From: Candidatus Azophilus lithoversatilis
GTDB taxonomy: Bacteria > Pseudomonadota > Gammaproteobacteria > Pseudomonadales > Azotimanducaceae
Direction of reading: 5' to 3'
Assembly: GCA_028278675.1 (NCBI GenBank)
Contig: JAQAJJ010000005.1
Coordinates: 1-64,000 of the forward strand
Length of the DNA stretch: 64,000 bases
Shown: positions 44,432-53,166 of the stretch, in pieces
Layout of the letters: every line of letters begins with the position of its first letter
How positions within the stretch are numbered: the first letter of the stretch is position 1
Made by a program: the position numbers and the translations under genes
The notes under the pieces: generated by a model
Database searches by the model: none
Told to the model about the DNA's origin: nothing
Seen by the model: only the letters and a program-made list of their open reading frames with translations

Positions 44432-45112
44432 CTACCAAGGATGAATGTCACCGTTCCACTTGTAGAACCTGCCGGAGTCCGCCTTGGTCATGCCCGCGAT
44501 CAGGGCGCGGATGCCGGTGGCGCTTTCCTCGGCGGAAATCTCCGCATTGGGGCCGCCCATGTCGGTGCGAACCCAGCCCGGATGCACCAGCGCGACGGTG
44601 ATGGGCTCTTCCTTCCAGTCGAGCGCCATAATCTGCGCCACCTTGGAAAGCGCCGCCTTCGTGGAGGAATAGACCAGCATGCCACCGAAGGGCCAGGTCG
44701 AAGCCGCCAACTGGCTGGTGACGTTCATCAGCTTGCCGTCGCCCGATGCGGCCAGGTTGGCCTTGAAGGCGCGGGCGATGAGCAGCGGGCCAATGGTGTT
44801 GATGTCCAACGTGCGGTGCCACTCGGCCAAGTCCACATCGTCAATGCCCTGCTTGGCGCCACCGACGTAGCCGGCATTGTTGATGACCACGTCGAGGGCT
44901 TGGTCGCCCACTTCCGCTGCTGCCGCGGTGATGGATTCCGGACTGCCCGTATCCATCTGCAGGATGCGCACGTTGCCGTTGACGCCCTCGAGACCCGGTG
45001 CCGCGGAAACATCCCGCACACAGGCGATGACCTCCGCCCCGTCCGCCGCATACTGCTTGACGATTTCCGAACCAATGCCCCGGCTGGCGCCGGTGACCAA
45101 AACTGTTGCCAT
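44432..45112 (-). CDS. Short-chain dehydrogenase/reductase (SDR)
   Basis: This encodes 226 residues: TGASRGIG cofactor motif (7-14), VVINNAGYVGG, NVTSQLAAS with the catalytic Ser and YSSTKAALS. The short length and the C-terminal WVRTDMGG phrase are typical of C-factor-like SDRs. It lies 143 bp upstream of the hydrolase gene on the same strand, with no recognisable feature between. Dispersed repeat copy B lies directly upstream. Confidence 0.9.
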   Translation of the reverse strand: MATVLVTGASRGIGSEIVKQYAADGAEVIACVRDVSAAPGLEGVNGNVRILQMDTGSPESITAAAAEVGDQALDVVINNAGYVGGAKQGIDDVDLAEWHRTLDINTIGPLLIARAFKANLAASGDGKLMNVTSQLAASTWPFGGMLVYSSTKAALSKVAQIMALDWKEEPITVALVHPGWVRTDMGGPNAEISAEESATGIRALIAGMTKADSGRFYKWNGDIHPW

Positions 45113-45134
45113 GATGCCGTCCTCCTATAACTTC

Positions 45135-45220
45135 TGATCCCGGGAGCAGAGTATTTAGTGAATCAATTTTTTTGCGCCCGGCGACCGTCCCGCCGTCCGG
45201 GTGAGGCATCGCCTCATTAG
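45135..45220 (+). repeat. Dispersed repeat copy B (intergenic)
   Basis: It begins TGATCCCGGGAGCAGAGT, has the core TTTGCGCCCGGCGACCGTCC, and ends GGGTGAGGCATCGCCTCATT then AG. The head has one change from the consensus (TGATCC for TGATCG). It lies between the divergent SDR and VOC genes and, with copy A, shows that the element exists outside coding regions. Confidence 0.75.
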
Positions 45221-45267
45221 ATGAATGATGTTAACTTGAAATTTTGTCCATGCTAACCGGAAATGCC

Positions 45268-45804
45268 ATGAAGATGCTCACTACCTACCCGCTGTTCCAA
45301 CAGGCCTACTTGGTCACCGACCTTGAGAAAGCCTGCCACAACTGGTCAAAACTGTTCGGCGCCGGCCCCTTCGTGCTCGCGCCCCACCACGTCAACGATC
45401 GTTTCACCTACCGGGGCACTGACCAAGAGGCCGACGTGTCCTACGCCTTCGGCTACCTGGGCGACATGATGATCCAGTTCATCCAGCAGCACGACGACAC
45501 ACCCTCAATCTACCGGGACATGTACGCGCCGGGCGAGGAAGGCTTCCACCACATCGGCGTTTTGGTCAACGACTTCGATGCAGAGATGAAGCGGCTCAAC
45601 GACATGGGCTTCGAGACCGCCTGCGACCTCTGGGCCGACAACGTCAACGCCGCCTACCTGGACACCCGCAGCGCCAACGGCTGCTTCACCGAAATCCACG
45701 GCGACCCGCCCCACATCCTGGCCACGTTCGCGGGTTGGAAGCGGGCCCACGAGCTGTTCCGGCCGGGGGAGAGCCCGATCATGCCGCGGCCTGAGATTGG
45801 GTAG
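45268..45804 (+). CDS. VOC (glyoxalase-like) superfamily protein
   Basis: This encodes 178 residues of the vicinal-oxygen-chelate fold: QQAYLVTDLEKACHNW, FHHIGVLVNDFDAEMKRLND and FTEIHGD supply the paired beta-alpha-beta-beta-beta modules and the probable metal ligands (His and Glu). The ATG at 45268 has CCGGAAA upstream; ATG 45250 is an alternative. Relatives include methylmalonyl-CoA epimerase-like and dioxygenase-like proteins; function unknown. Confidence 0.82.
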   Translation: MKMLTTYPLFQQAYLVTDLEKACHNWSKLFGAGPFVLAPHHVNDRFTYRGTDQEADVSYAFGYLGDMMIQFIQQHDDTPSIYRDMYAPGEEGFHHIGVLVNDFDAEMKRLNDMGFETACDLWADNVNAAYLDTRSANGCFTEIHGDPPHILATFAGWKRAHELFRPGESPIMPRPEIG

Positions 45805-45814
45805 CGTCCATCAT

Positions 45815-46330
45815 TGCCATGCCGGACTCGAGTCCTTCATGAAGCGCAGCATCATCAGCATCCGGGCCAGGCCCTCACCCCCGGAGGGGTCCGAGAGTAT
45901 GCTCTCGTACCACAGGTACTCCGTCCTTGGCGTCTCACCCACTGCGAGCACCTCTCCCCGCACCTCGTAGTCCTGCTCCGCGAAGCAGGGGCCGGCGAGG
46001 TGCTCGATCTCGATGGCGCCGTAGAGACCGACCCTAGTGTCTCGTCAAGTGGCTCGACGATGACCTCAAGACGGCGCGCAAGGACCGCATAATCGATGCG
46101 AACCGGAATGCCCGCCATCTCCCGGCCGACGCCGAAGTCCCGGAATATGCGCAGGTCCCTGGACGACGGCACGCTGGGGACCCGCTCCGACAACGGCGTG
46201 GACGCAGGGGTCGGTCCCGTCCAAGCCGTGCCTTCGGCGACGCGGCCCCCGTCATCGGTGTCCATCCATACCAGCACCTGGTTCCCCAGCTGAGCGGAGT
46301 CCGGCCTGTTAGCGAAGCACTGCACCGGCT
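45815..46330 (-). pseudogene. Decayed gene, two frames, family not identified
   Basis: On the minus strand one frame (46330 to about 46030) gives VLVWMDTDDGGRVAEGTAWTG and FGVGREMAGIPVRIDYAV; a second frame then gives LYGAIEIEHLAGPCFAEQDY, EVLAVGETPRTEYLWYES and ends at a stop near 45818. Both halves look protein-like and would join into one product if a single base change near 46030 were reversed. The N-terminus lacks a start and is preceded by a stop. It looks like a truncated, frameshifted gene. The second half resembles the C-terminus of an unnamed conserved protein; I cannot assign a function. Confidence 0.5.
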
Positions 46331-46381
46331 AGGGAATCCGCCCGTTCGCCTTGCCGCTGCTGAGCGTTTGCTGGTGTCCTG

Positions 46382-47524
46382 TCACTCACCCCCTAGTCCG
46401 CGCAGCAGTTCATCGCCATTGTCGCATTCGAGGATCAGGTCCCCTGCCCTATCGATGCGGCCTAGATCATCGACATCAACCAGCGCTTCGGCGAGGCGCT
46501 GGCCAGTTTGCGGGCCGAACCGATGGGTGGCCTGACGAACCAGCAGCCGCCGACTGATCCGCAATCCCTCTTCACGCCTTTCCTCCCGCCCTTGCTCGCG
46601 TCCTTCCTCACGTCCCTCCTGTCGCCCTTCCTCACGTCCTTCCTCACGTCCTTCCTCGCGGTAGCCCTCCATCCACGCCCGCCGACGGGCCTCGATGTAG
46701 TCCGTCAGTTCACCGTCCCCGTGCAGGGCATTTACTTGCGCCATGTTACTCACTCCCATGTCCAACCCAATCCGCTGCCGCACCACCCAATCCGCCCAAA
46801 GCAGGATGGTTTCCTGCAACGGCTTGAGCTCCGGTGCGGCCAACCGCTTGCGCAACGCCTCGACCCAAGCCGCCAGATGCGCTGGCGACGGATTTTCGAA
46901 CGCGGCCAACAGCCAAGCCGCATTGTGTTGGTGTCCATCGTCCGGCGTCAACTGGGCACTGTCCAGCAGCAGGTAGCCGTCACCCGCGAGTAAGCCATCG
47001 GGGCGCAAGGCGGGTTCGGCGTCGCCGGTCTTCAAGTTCCCAGGCTCCGGCGCCACCAACTCCGCCACCCGTTGCGCCGCACGCCACCTTGACCGGCCCG
47101 CATGCACCACGATCGCCAGCGCTGGCTGCAAGCGGCTGTTGGCACCAAAGCGCTTGCCGCGCCATAGTTCCATCTGGAAGTCGTCAAAGTAGGCGCGCAC
47201 TCGCAGCGGCATCAGGAAATCCACATTGGACTGGAACTCCATCAACAGGAACACACGCAGCCAAACGCCCCCCTGAGTCGGACGCAAACTCACCTGCCAA
47301 ACCATGTCGCGGGCGCCGGCACGGTGCCGCTTGGACACCGACTGCTCAGGCACTCTCTCCAGCGAAGACAGATCCAAGGCTTCCAGCAACGCAGACCCCG
47401 CAGCGCTTTGCGTAAGCACTAGACGCAGCAGTTCCGCCACCATGAACGCATGGCTGTATACGTCCTTGTACACGGGGTCACGCCCGGGGTGCCTGGTGCC
47501 ACCTGCTGTTCGAGGCTTGGCCAT
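46382..47524 (-). CDS. Rpn-family PD-(D/E)XK nuclease with EGR repeat and DUF4351-like tail
   Basis: This encodes 380 residues. The N-terminal domain matches Rpn/transposase_31 nucleases (DPVYKDVYSHAFMVAELLR, then VFLLMEFQSNVDFLMPLRV with the E-x-Q of the PD-(D/E)XK core). A tandem of (R/Q)EEGREEGR-like pentads (about residues 292-325) forms a highly charged helix. A tail like DUF4351 (LLVRQATHRFGPQTGQRLAEAL) ends the protein. Rpn proteins promote RecA-independent recombination and have been linked to phage defence. The start is ATG at 47524 with AGGGAA upstream. It is flanked by the decayed gene and a catabolic operon, so it stands alone. Confidence 0.85.
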   Translation of the reverse strand: MAKPRTAGGTRHPGRDPVYKDVYSHAFMVAELLRLVLTQSAAGSALLEALDLSSLERVPEQSVSKRHRAGARDMVWQVSLRPTQGGVWLRVFLLMEFQSNVDFLMPLRVRAYFDDFQMELWRGKRFGANSRLQPALAIVVHAGRSRWRAAQRVAELVAPEPGNLKTGDAEPALRPDGLLAGDGYLLLDSAQLTPDDGHQHNAAWLLAAFENPSPAHLAAWVEALRKRLAAPELKPLQETILLWADWVVRQRIGLDMGVSNMAQVNALHGDGELTDYIEARRRAWMEGYREEGREEGREEGRQEGREEGREQGREERREEGLRISRRLLVRQATHRFGPQTGQRLAEALVDVDDLGRIDRAGDLILECDNGDELLRGLGGE

Positions 47525-47730
47525 GAAGAGATTCCCTGTGACGGCGGGCAATCGGTAGCGCCCACACCGGCAACAAACTAGCGACCCTGCAAGGGTCCGT
47601 CTGTGGGAAATCTCTCTATTTTCTTGGGAAATCAGCTCGGCGTTTTGTGGGATGTCAGCCTAGATCTACCGGCAATGGAGGAGCCATTCGGTCGGGACAT
47701 TCCGGACTGGCTCCAAGCCTTCGGTTCACA

Positions 47731-48456
47731 TCAGGTGACGGTGAACTCGATGCATCCCAAGACGCCGTAGTCCGCACGGTAGCTGCCTGGCTTTGCCGGG
47801 TGGATGCCGCCGCAGGCGCCGGTGATGAGCAGCATGCCGTCCGTGATCCGAAGCCCGCGCAATCGGGCCTCGCTGAGCATCCATTCCAAGGCCGGGCCGG
47901 GTCCGCCCAACGCCTCCGTGGCGGGTGCGGCGCAGACGGTTTCGCCATCGCGGATGAGGCGGACTTCGATGCCCGCATAGGAATCCAGCATCGGCAACTG
48001 AGTGCCAACGATGTAGCGGTCGGCGGCGATGTTGCAGGCGAGCAGGTTGACGCCGCTGGCGTCCTCGGGGTCCGCGAAAGCCATACGCGGCACCTCGATT
48101 ACCGGACCAGCGGTCTTGGGCGAGCCCCGTTCGTCGATCACGACGCCGATTTCGCACTCCAGCATGATGCCCGAGGCGCTGGCAAACGAGACGCCGGGGG
48201 CCATGCGGCCCTGCTCGTAGAGGCTGCCAATCAGAGGATGGGCAACACCGAACTGCGCTTGTCCCGCCGCAGCGGTCAAGCCTGCTTTGAGTCCGGCTAC
48301 CGAGCCGCCCGACACGGCTGAAACGACCGCCTTCTGGAGTTCATACGCCTCGTCAATTCCCAAGTTCACCGGCATCCTTGGGAGAGTTTCGCCCGCGCAG
48401 ATGGCTGCTGCCATCTTTTCGGCCAAACCTTGCATGTCATACGCTGCGTTAGCCAT
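47731..48456 (-). CDS. 2-keto-4-pentenoate hydratase-like protein (FAH family)
   Basis: This encodes 241 residues of the MhpD/DmpE branch of the FAH superfamily: VAGLKAGLT, MLECEIGVVIDERG with the metal-binding Glu, and LITGACGGIHPAKPGSYRADYG. Such enzymes hydrate 2-hydroxypentadienoates in meta-cleavage pathways. It is the last gene of the minus-strand catabolic cluster and overlaps the SnoaL gene by 8 bp. No ring-cleavage dioxygenase is in the window, so its exact role is open. Confidence 0.85.
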   Translation of the reverse strand: MANAAYDMQGLAEKMAAAICAGETLPRMPVNLGIDEAYELQKAVVSAVSGGSVAGLKAGLTAAAGQAQFGVAHPLIGSLYEQGRMAPGVSFASASGIMLECEIGVVIDERGSPKTAGPVIEVPRMAFADPEDASGVNLLACNIAADRYIVGTQLPMLDSYAGIEVRLIRDGETVCAAPATEALGGPGPALEWMLSEARLRGLRITDGMLLITGACGGIHPAKPGSYRADYGVLGCIEFTVT

Positions 48457-48928
48457 TCAAGTGCCTGCTCATGTCACCGGCGTTTTCAACGATGATCTCC
48501 CGCTCATTAAGGTGCCAACCTTGCAGGGTGCGCACAAACTTATCAACGTAGCGTCCGCCCGCGACAATCTCGTTGCGGCCAGCCAAGGTCTGGTACACGG
48601 TGAACACGCTGCGCACGTTCGCCTCCATGACCGCGTTGTCGAAGTCGAAGATCAGGTTGGTGGTTATGTGCCGGGTGCGCGGGGTGCATTGACCGCGTTC
48701 GTACGGGACGAGGTTTTCGTCCGCATCATAGAACTTGACCACGCTGGCGTACAGCCTGAAGACCTCTTCAGCACCCTTCGCGGTTTCCCCGACGGCGGGC
48801 TTGATGCTGCCTCTTGCGAACAGGGCTGAAAGGCCTTCAAGATCACCTGCGTCGAGCAACTCCGCGTAGCGGAATATGATCTCCTCGATCACGAAGCGGG
48901 CTTGAGCGAGTTGAACGGTACGGTCCAT
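48449..48928 (-). CDS. SnoaL-like (NTF2-fold) protein
   Basis: This encodes 159 residues of the NTF2/SnoaL fold: FVIEEIIFRYAELLDAGDLEGL, CTPRTRHITTNLIFDFDN and RSVFTVYQTLAGRNEIVAGG. These small cone-shaped proteins include ketosteroid isomerase-like enzymes, dehydratases and non-catalytic binders. The start is ATG at 48928 (MDRTVQLAQ). It lies between the DUF35 and FAH genes in the cluster. Confidence 0.85.
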   Translation of the reverse strand: MDRTVQLAQARFVIEEIIFRYAELLDAGDLEGLSALFARGSIKPAVGETAKGAEEVFRLYASVVKFYDADENLVPYERGQCTPRTRHITTNLIFDFDNAVMEANVRSVFTVYQTLAGRNEIVAGGRYVDKFVRTLQGWHLNEREIIVENAGDMSRHLNG

Positions 48929-48969
48929 GGGGTGACTGATCTCCTCCTGTACGTGGACGAATGTCGGGT

Positions 48970-49380
48970 TCAGGGCATAGGTTCGAATTGCGGCACTGCG
49001 ACACTCTCGGCGCGCGTCTCGAACGTAACTCGAACCGGCTGGCCAATAGCGACGACGGCCGGGTCGCAGCCGATGATGTTGCTCATCAAGGTGGGACCCT
49101 CTTCGAGTTCCACCAGCGCCACCACATAGGGCACGTCCGGTTCGAAGGCGGCGCTGACCGCGCGGCGAATGATGGTGAACGTCTTCACCGTGCCGCGGCC
49201 GCACGACTCTGCCCAGTCCAGCGTCCGGCTGCCGCAGGCGGCGCACAGCATGCGTGGATAGAATTGCAGATGGCCGCAATCACCGCAGCGTTGCAACAGC
49301 AGGCGACCCTGGGCGCAGCCATCCCAGAAGGGTTGGGTGTCCGGGTTGATGGGCGGCAGGGGTTTGGCATTCACGCTCAT
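48970..49380 (-). CDS. DUF35 zinc-ribbon/OB-fold protein
   Basis: This encodes 136 residues: a zinc ribbon (LQRCGDCGHLQFYPRMLCAACG, four Cys) followed by an OB fold (VKTFTIIRRAVSAAF, YVVALVELEEGPTLMSNIIG). DUF35 proteins bind thiolase-like partners and are needed for activity, as in the Ltp2-ChsH2 aldolase of steroid side-chain degradation. It overlaps the thiolase-like gene by 4 bp, which supports a complex. Confidence 0.92.
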   Translation of the reverse strand: MSVNAKPLPPINPDTQPFWDGCAQGRLLLQRCGDCGHLQFYPRMLCAACGSRTLDWAESCGRGTVKTFTIIRRAVSAAFEPDVPYVVALVELEEGPTLMSNIIGCDPAVVAIGQPVRVTFETRAESVAVPQFEPMP

Positions 49381-50552
49381 CGACCGCGGCCCAGAATCGC
49401 CGTGCAGTGGCTCGAGAGGATGCCGCCCTGAGCGTGAACCAAGGCCGTTTCAGCATCGACCACCTGACGCTCGCCCGCTTCGCCACGCAACTGGCGCACG
49501 GCTTCGGTGAGCGCGAACATGGCCCCTGGATTGCCGGGGTGGCAGTGCGAGAGCAGGCCGCCGTGGGTGTTCATTGGCAGGGTGCCGCCGAGCCGCGTGT
49601 GCCCCTCCGCGACAAAGGCGCCCGCCTCTCCTCGCCCACAGAAGCCCAAGTCTTCCAACTCGATCAGCACTACCGGCGTGAAGCAATCATAGAGCTCAAC
49701 AAAATCAATGTCTTGAGGACCTAAGCCGGCCATGGCGTAGGCCCGCTCCCCGGCTTGGCGGGCATGGGATGAGGTCAGGTTTTCGGCTTGGCTGATGTGT
49801 TCATGGCCATGCCCCTCCCCGGCGCCGAGCAGATAGACCGGCTGGTGGGGACCCTCGCCCGCTTCCTCGGCGCGGGCGAGCACTACCGCGGCACCACCGT
49901 CCGAGACTAGGGAGCAGTCGAGCAGACGCAGGGGGTCGGCGATCATGCGGCTGGCCAACACGTCCTCCACGGTGAGCGGTGTGCGCATCTGGGCACCGGG
50001 GTGCAGTGCCGCATGGGCCCGGGCGGTGACGGCGACGGCGGCCATTTGCTCCGCGCTGACGCCATATCGGTGCATGTAGGCATTAGCGATCAGGGCATAG
50101 TAGCCAGGCACCGTCGCACCGTAAGGCGTCTCGAACTGCGGATGGCCGGAGGAGGATTGCATCACCATCGCCTGCTCGCGCGTCAGCCCGGTACGCAAGC
50201 TGTCGGCCATGCTGATCAACACCCGATTGCAGATCCCGTGCAGGATCGCCAAGGCCGCTTGGTAGAGCACTGCGAAGGTGGTGCCGCCGCCCGCTCCGGC
50301 GCTAACGCAGTAGCTGGGGAAAATTTGCAGATGCTCCGCCATCGCTTCGGCGTGGTACATGTGCGGTTCGGCCATGCTGTTGCAGGTGACCAGCCCGTCG
50401 ATGTCGCTTTTGGTGAGCCCCGCATCATCGAGCGCCCGCTTGGCAGCGTCGATGCACAGGCCCGTGGCGCTCAGTTCCGGCACCTTGCCCACTTCGGTGT
50501 CGCCAACGCCGACGATGGCGACCTGGCCGCGCAATGAATGACTCTTAGCCAT
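49377..50552 (-). CDS. Thiolase-superfamily protein (SCP-x/Ltp2-like)
   Basis: This encodes 391 residues. The thiolase fold is clear (VAIVGVGDTEVGKVPELSAT, NTHGGLLSHCHPGNPGAMF at the C-terminus). At the usual nucleophile region the sequence is SYCVSAGAGGGTTFAVLY, without the Cys-Ser-Ser-Gly of true thiolases. That matches the non-thiolytic SCP-x/Ltp2 group, which does retro-aldol cleavage with a DUF35 partner. It sits between the MaoC dehydratase gene and the DUF35 gene with overlaps on both sides. The aldolase assignment is inferred from motifs and neighbours. Confidence 0.85.
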   Translation of the reverse strand: MAKSHSLRGQVAIVGVGDTEVGKVPELSATGLCIDAAKRALDDAGLTKSDIDGLVTCNSMAEPHMYHAEAMAEHLQIFPSYCVSAGAGGGTTFAVLYQAALAILHGICNRVLISMADSLRTGLTREQAMVMQSSSGHPQFETPYGATVPGYYALIANAYMHRYGVSAEQMAAVAVTARAHAALHPGAQMRTPLTVEDVLASRMIADPLRLLDCSLVSDGGAAVVLARAEEAGEGPHQPVYLLGAGEGHGHEHISQAENLTSSHARQAGERAYAMAGLGPQDIDFVELYDCFTPVVLIELEDLGFCGRGEAGAFVAEGHTRLGGTLPMNTHGGLLSHCHPGNPGAMFALTEAVRQLRGEAGERQVVDAETALVHAQGGILSSHCTAILGRGR

Positions 50553-50964
50553 GCAGCCGAACCAAGGCGCGGCCCGGGGTGATTATGTCACCTGCTTCAT
50601 TGCGGATGTGAAGCGCCAAAGTCACTTCGCCCTTGGCGGCATCCACCGCCTCCACGGCCCCGGCGGCGGTGAGGGTTTCACCAATGTAGGCAGCGCCGCG
50701 ATTGGAGTACTCCAAGTTGACCAACTCACCGGCCTCACCGAGCCAGGCCTCCACGCACTGGCCGAGCCAATCGCCCAGCAAGGGGCCGGCGATCACCAAG
50801 CCCGGATAGCCTTCCACGTCGGTGGCATAGGGCAGGTCGTAGTGGATGCGGTGGGCGTTCCAGAGCGCGGCGTTATAGAAGAAGAGCTGCACATTGTCCG
50901 GCTTGTGGATTTGAGCGGGCAATTCATCGCCCGGCTGCAACGCCGCGACGCGCAATTTGCTCAT
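50545..50964 (-). CDS. MaoC-like hotdog dehydratase, C-terminal-type subunit
   Basis: This encodes 139 residues of the hotdog fold with NAALWNAHRIHYDLPYATDVEGYPGLVIAGPLL, where the Asn/His and acidic residues form the hydratase 2 motif. It overlaps the FAS1-like dehydratase gene by 4 bp. The two short proteins probably pair as one enoyl-CoA hydratase with a split active site, as ChsH1/ChsH2 do in steroid degradation. Confidence 0.88.
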   Translation of the reverse strand: MSKLRVAALQPGDELPAQIHKPDNVQLFFYNAALWNAHRIHYDLPYATDVEGYPGLVIAGPLLGDWLGQCVEAWLGEAGELVNLEYSNRGAAYIGETLTAAGAVEAVDAAKGEVTLALHIRNEAGDIITPGRALVRLHG

Positions 50965-51413
50965 CGCAGGATCCTCGTGGTCTTTTCGGTAATCACCGGG
51001 CTGCCGTCCTGACGGCGCACTTCGAGCACCACTTCGTAGAAGATCAAGGGGCCGGAGCGGCCCTCCTTTTCGTAGATGTCGGTCAGGGTGCGCTCACCGA
51101 CCAGCACATCGCCGGGGCGCATGCGGTCATGGTAGGTGATGTTCAGGCCACCCGCCATGGCCTTATCCAAGGGAAACTTGGGCAGCAAAGCATCGATTGA
51201 GACGCCGTCCGGGGTCAGTTCACCGAGTTCCACCACGTCCCAAAACAGCGCCACATGGTAGAGGGGCGGCGCTTCGTCGCCATCAAGGTACTTGCGCTGG
51301 CGTTGGTTGGTGGCGATGGCGTACTTGCGGATGTCGCGGCGGGTGACCACCTCGGTCCTCGGTGGTGCGGCCTTGCCGATGTTGGCCAGCAGTTCCGGGG
51401 TGAGCACGCCCAT
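50961..51413 (-). CDS. FAS1-like dehydratase (MaoC N-terminal hotdog)
   Basis: This encodes 150 residues: VVTRRDIRKYAIATNQRQRKY, PPLYHVALFWDV and GLNITYHDRMRPGDVL are typical of the N-terminal hotdog (FAS1-like dehydratase). It usually lacks the catalytic pair and supplies the substrate tunnel for the MaoC partner encoded next. Start ATG at 51413, 4 bp after the acyl-CoA synthetase gene stop. Confidence 0.88.
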   Translation of the reverse strand: MGVLTPELLANIGKAAPPRTEVVTRRDIRKYAIATNQRQRKYLDGDEAPPLYHVALFWDVVELGELTPDGVSIDALLPKFPLDKAMAGGLNITYHDRMRPGDVLVGERTLTDIYEKEGRSGPLIFYEVVLEVRRQDGSPVITEKTTRILR

Positions 51414-51417
51414 GGCT

Positions 51418-52965
51418 TCAGACCTTGCGGCCCCGCGCCTGCCAATAGGGATCGCGCAGGTCGCGCTTGAGAATCTTGCCGGTAGGCGCCTTGGGCAGGC
51501 TAGCCACGAAGTCCACGCTGCGCGGCTTCTGGTAGGAGGCGAGATGGGTGCGGGCGGTGTCGATGATCTCCCGTTCGGTGGCGCTCTCGCCGGGCTTCAT
51601 CACCACCACCGCCTTCACGGCCTCGCCCCATTCGTCATCGGGCACGCCGATCACCGCCGCCTCCAACACGCCCGGGTGCTGGTGAATGGCGGCCTCCACT
51701 TGGGTGGAGTAGATGTTCTCGCCGCCGGAAATGATCATGTCCTTGGCCCGATCGACAATGAAGATGTAGCTGTCCTCATCCCAAGTGGCCACGTCGCCGG
51801 TCCACATCCAACCGTCGCGCAAGGTGTCATCGGTCAAGTCGGGCTTACGCCAATAGCCGAGCATGTTGGCCTCGGACTGAATGACGATCTCTCCCGGGGT
51901 ACGGCCATCCTTGGGCACATCCCGGCCGGCTGCATCGACCACCCGGGCGCGGGTGACGAAGCCTTCCCGTCCGCAGGAGTTGAGCCGTTCCGGGCGGTTG
52001 CCCGACACGGCGGCGGCATGGTCCTCCTGGGAGAGAAAAGTCATGGTCATGCCTTCGGTCTGCCCGTAGCCCTGAATCAGGGTGCAGGGGAAGGCGTCGA
52101 GGGCCGCCTTGACCACGGTTTCCGGCATCGGACCGCCGCCATACTGGATATTGCGCAGGCTCGACAGGTCATATCGGTCGAAGCCATCCACCGCCATCAT
52201 CCAGTTAAGCATGGTGGTGATGCCAAGGAACGCCGACACCCGCTCCGCCTCAATGATCTCGAGGGCCTCGGCGGCGTCGAAGTTCATCAGCACCACCGGA
52301 CAGCCGTGCGCCATGTAGTTCATGGCCAAGGCGACGGGAATGTGAAACATCTGGCCCGTGAGCATGTACACATCGCTCGGCACCACGCGCTCAGCGACCG
52401 TCTGGTTGAGCATGCCCATGGTGAGCGTGCGATGGGAATGCAGCGCGCCCTTGGACAAACCTGTGGTGCCGCCGGTGTACAGGATGAGCACAGGGTCGTC
52501 GCCACCCGCCGGGATCTTAGGGTTGGTGTCCTCGGCGCGGGCCTTGAGCCTTTCAAAGGAATCATCGCCACCGGGGCCGTACTGCAGCCAATTGGGAATT
52601 TCGACTTGGCCTTCGAGGGCTTGGCGCTCGGCCTCGAAATCCGTGGAGGTGACCAATGCCGAGGGCTCGCCGTCTTCAAGAATGCGTGCCAGTTCCGGTA
52701 CGCCCAAACGCCAGTTGAGGGGTTGGGCGATCAATCCGGCCCGAGCGCAGGCGTAATAGACTTCGAAGTACTCGATGCCGTTCCTGGCCAGCACGGCCAC
52801 CCGGTCGCCCTTGGCCAGCCCCATGCCGAGCAGGCCGTTCGCTAATCGGCGCACCGCATTTTCCAGCTCGCCGAACGATAGCCGCCGTCCAGTGGGAATG
52901 TCGACCAAGGCCGGGCGACCAGCGTCAAGATTGGCCCACTTGGCAGGAATGTCGCCGATGTTCAT
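51418..52965 (-). CDS. Acyl-CoA synthetase (AMP-binding)
   Basis: This encodes 515 residues: P-loop LYTGGTTGLSKGALHSH, QGYGQTEGMTM, DGWMWTGDVATWDEDSY and the catalytic lysine region PKAPTGKILKRDLR. It activates a carboxylic acid to the CoA thioester with ATP, the entry step for the cluster's substrate. The ANL motif set is complete. About 200 bp without a gene lie upstream (52966-53166), where I saw nothing notable. Confidence 0.93.
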   Translation of the reverse strand: MNIGDIPAKWANLDAGRPALVDIPTGRRLSFGELENAVRRLANGLLGMGLAKGDRVAVLARNGIEYFEVYYACARAGLIAQPLNWRLGVPELARILEDGEPSALVTSTDFEAERQALEGQVEIPNWLQYGPGGDDSFERLKARAEDTNPKIPAGGDDPVLILYTGGTTGLSKGALHSHRTLTMGMLNQTVAERVVPSDVYMLTGQMFHIPVALAMNYMAHGCPVVLMNFDAAEALEIIEAERVSAFLGITTMLNWMMAVDGFDRYDLSSLRNIQYGGGPMPETVVKAALDAFPCTLIQGYGQTEGMTMTFLSQEDHAAAVSGNRPERLNSCGREGFVTRARVVDAAGRDVPKDGRTPGEIVIQSEANMLGYWRKPDLTDDTLRDGWMWTGDVATWDEDSYIFIVDRAKDMIISGGENIYSTQVEAAIHQHPGVLEAAVIGVPDDEWGEAVKAVVVMKPGESATEREIIDTARTHLASYQKPRSVDFVASLPKAPTGKILKRDLRDPYWQARGRKV

Positions 52966-53166
52966 GGCGGGTTCAGGTGCTGATGCACAGGAAAGGACCT
53001 CAAGTCCGAACCGTGCGAGGGCAAGATGCCCTCAGCCGGGGGATCCCGCCGATTGAACAGGAGTTTTGCGGTAGCGAAACTCCAACGCGAACCGAAGGTC
53101 CGCACGGCGTCCCGCCCTCGAAATCCTTAGCGCAATGCCAAGCGGACACCTGCGTCGAACGGCGCG

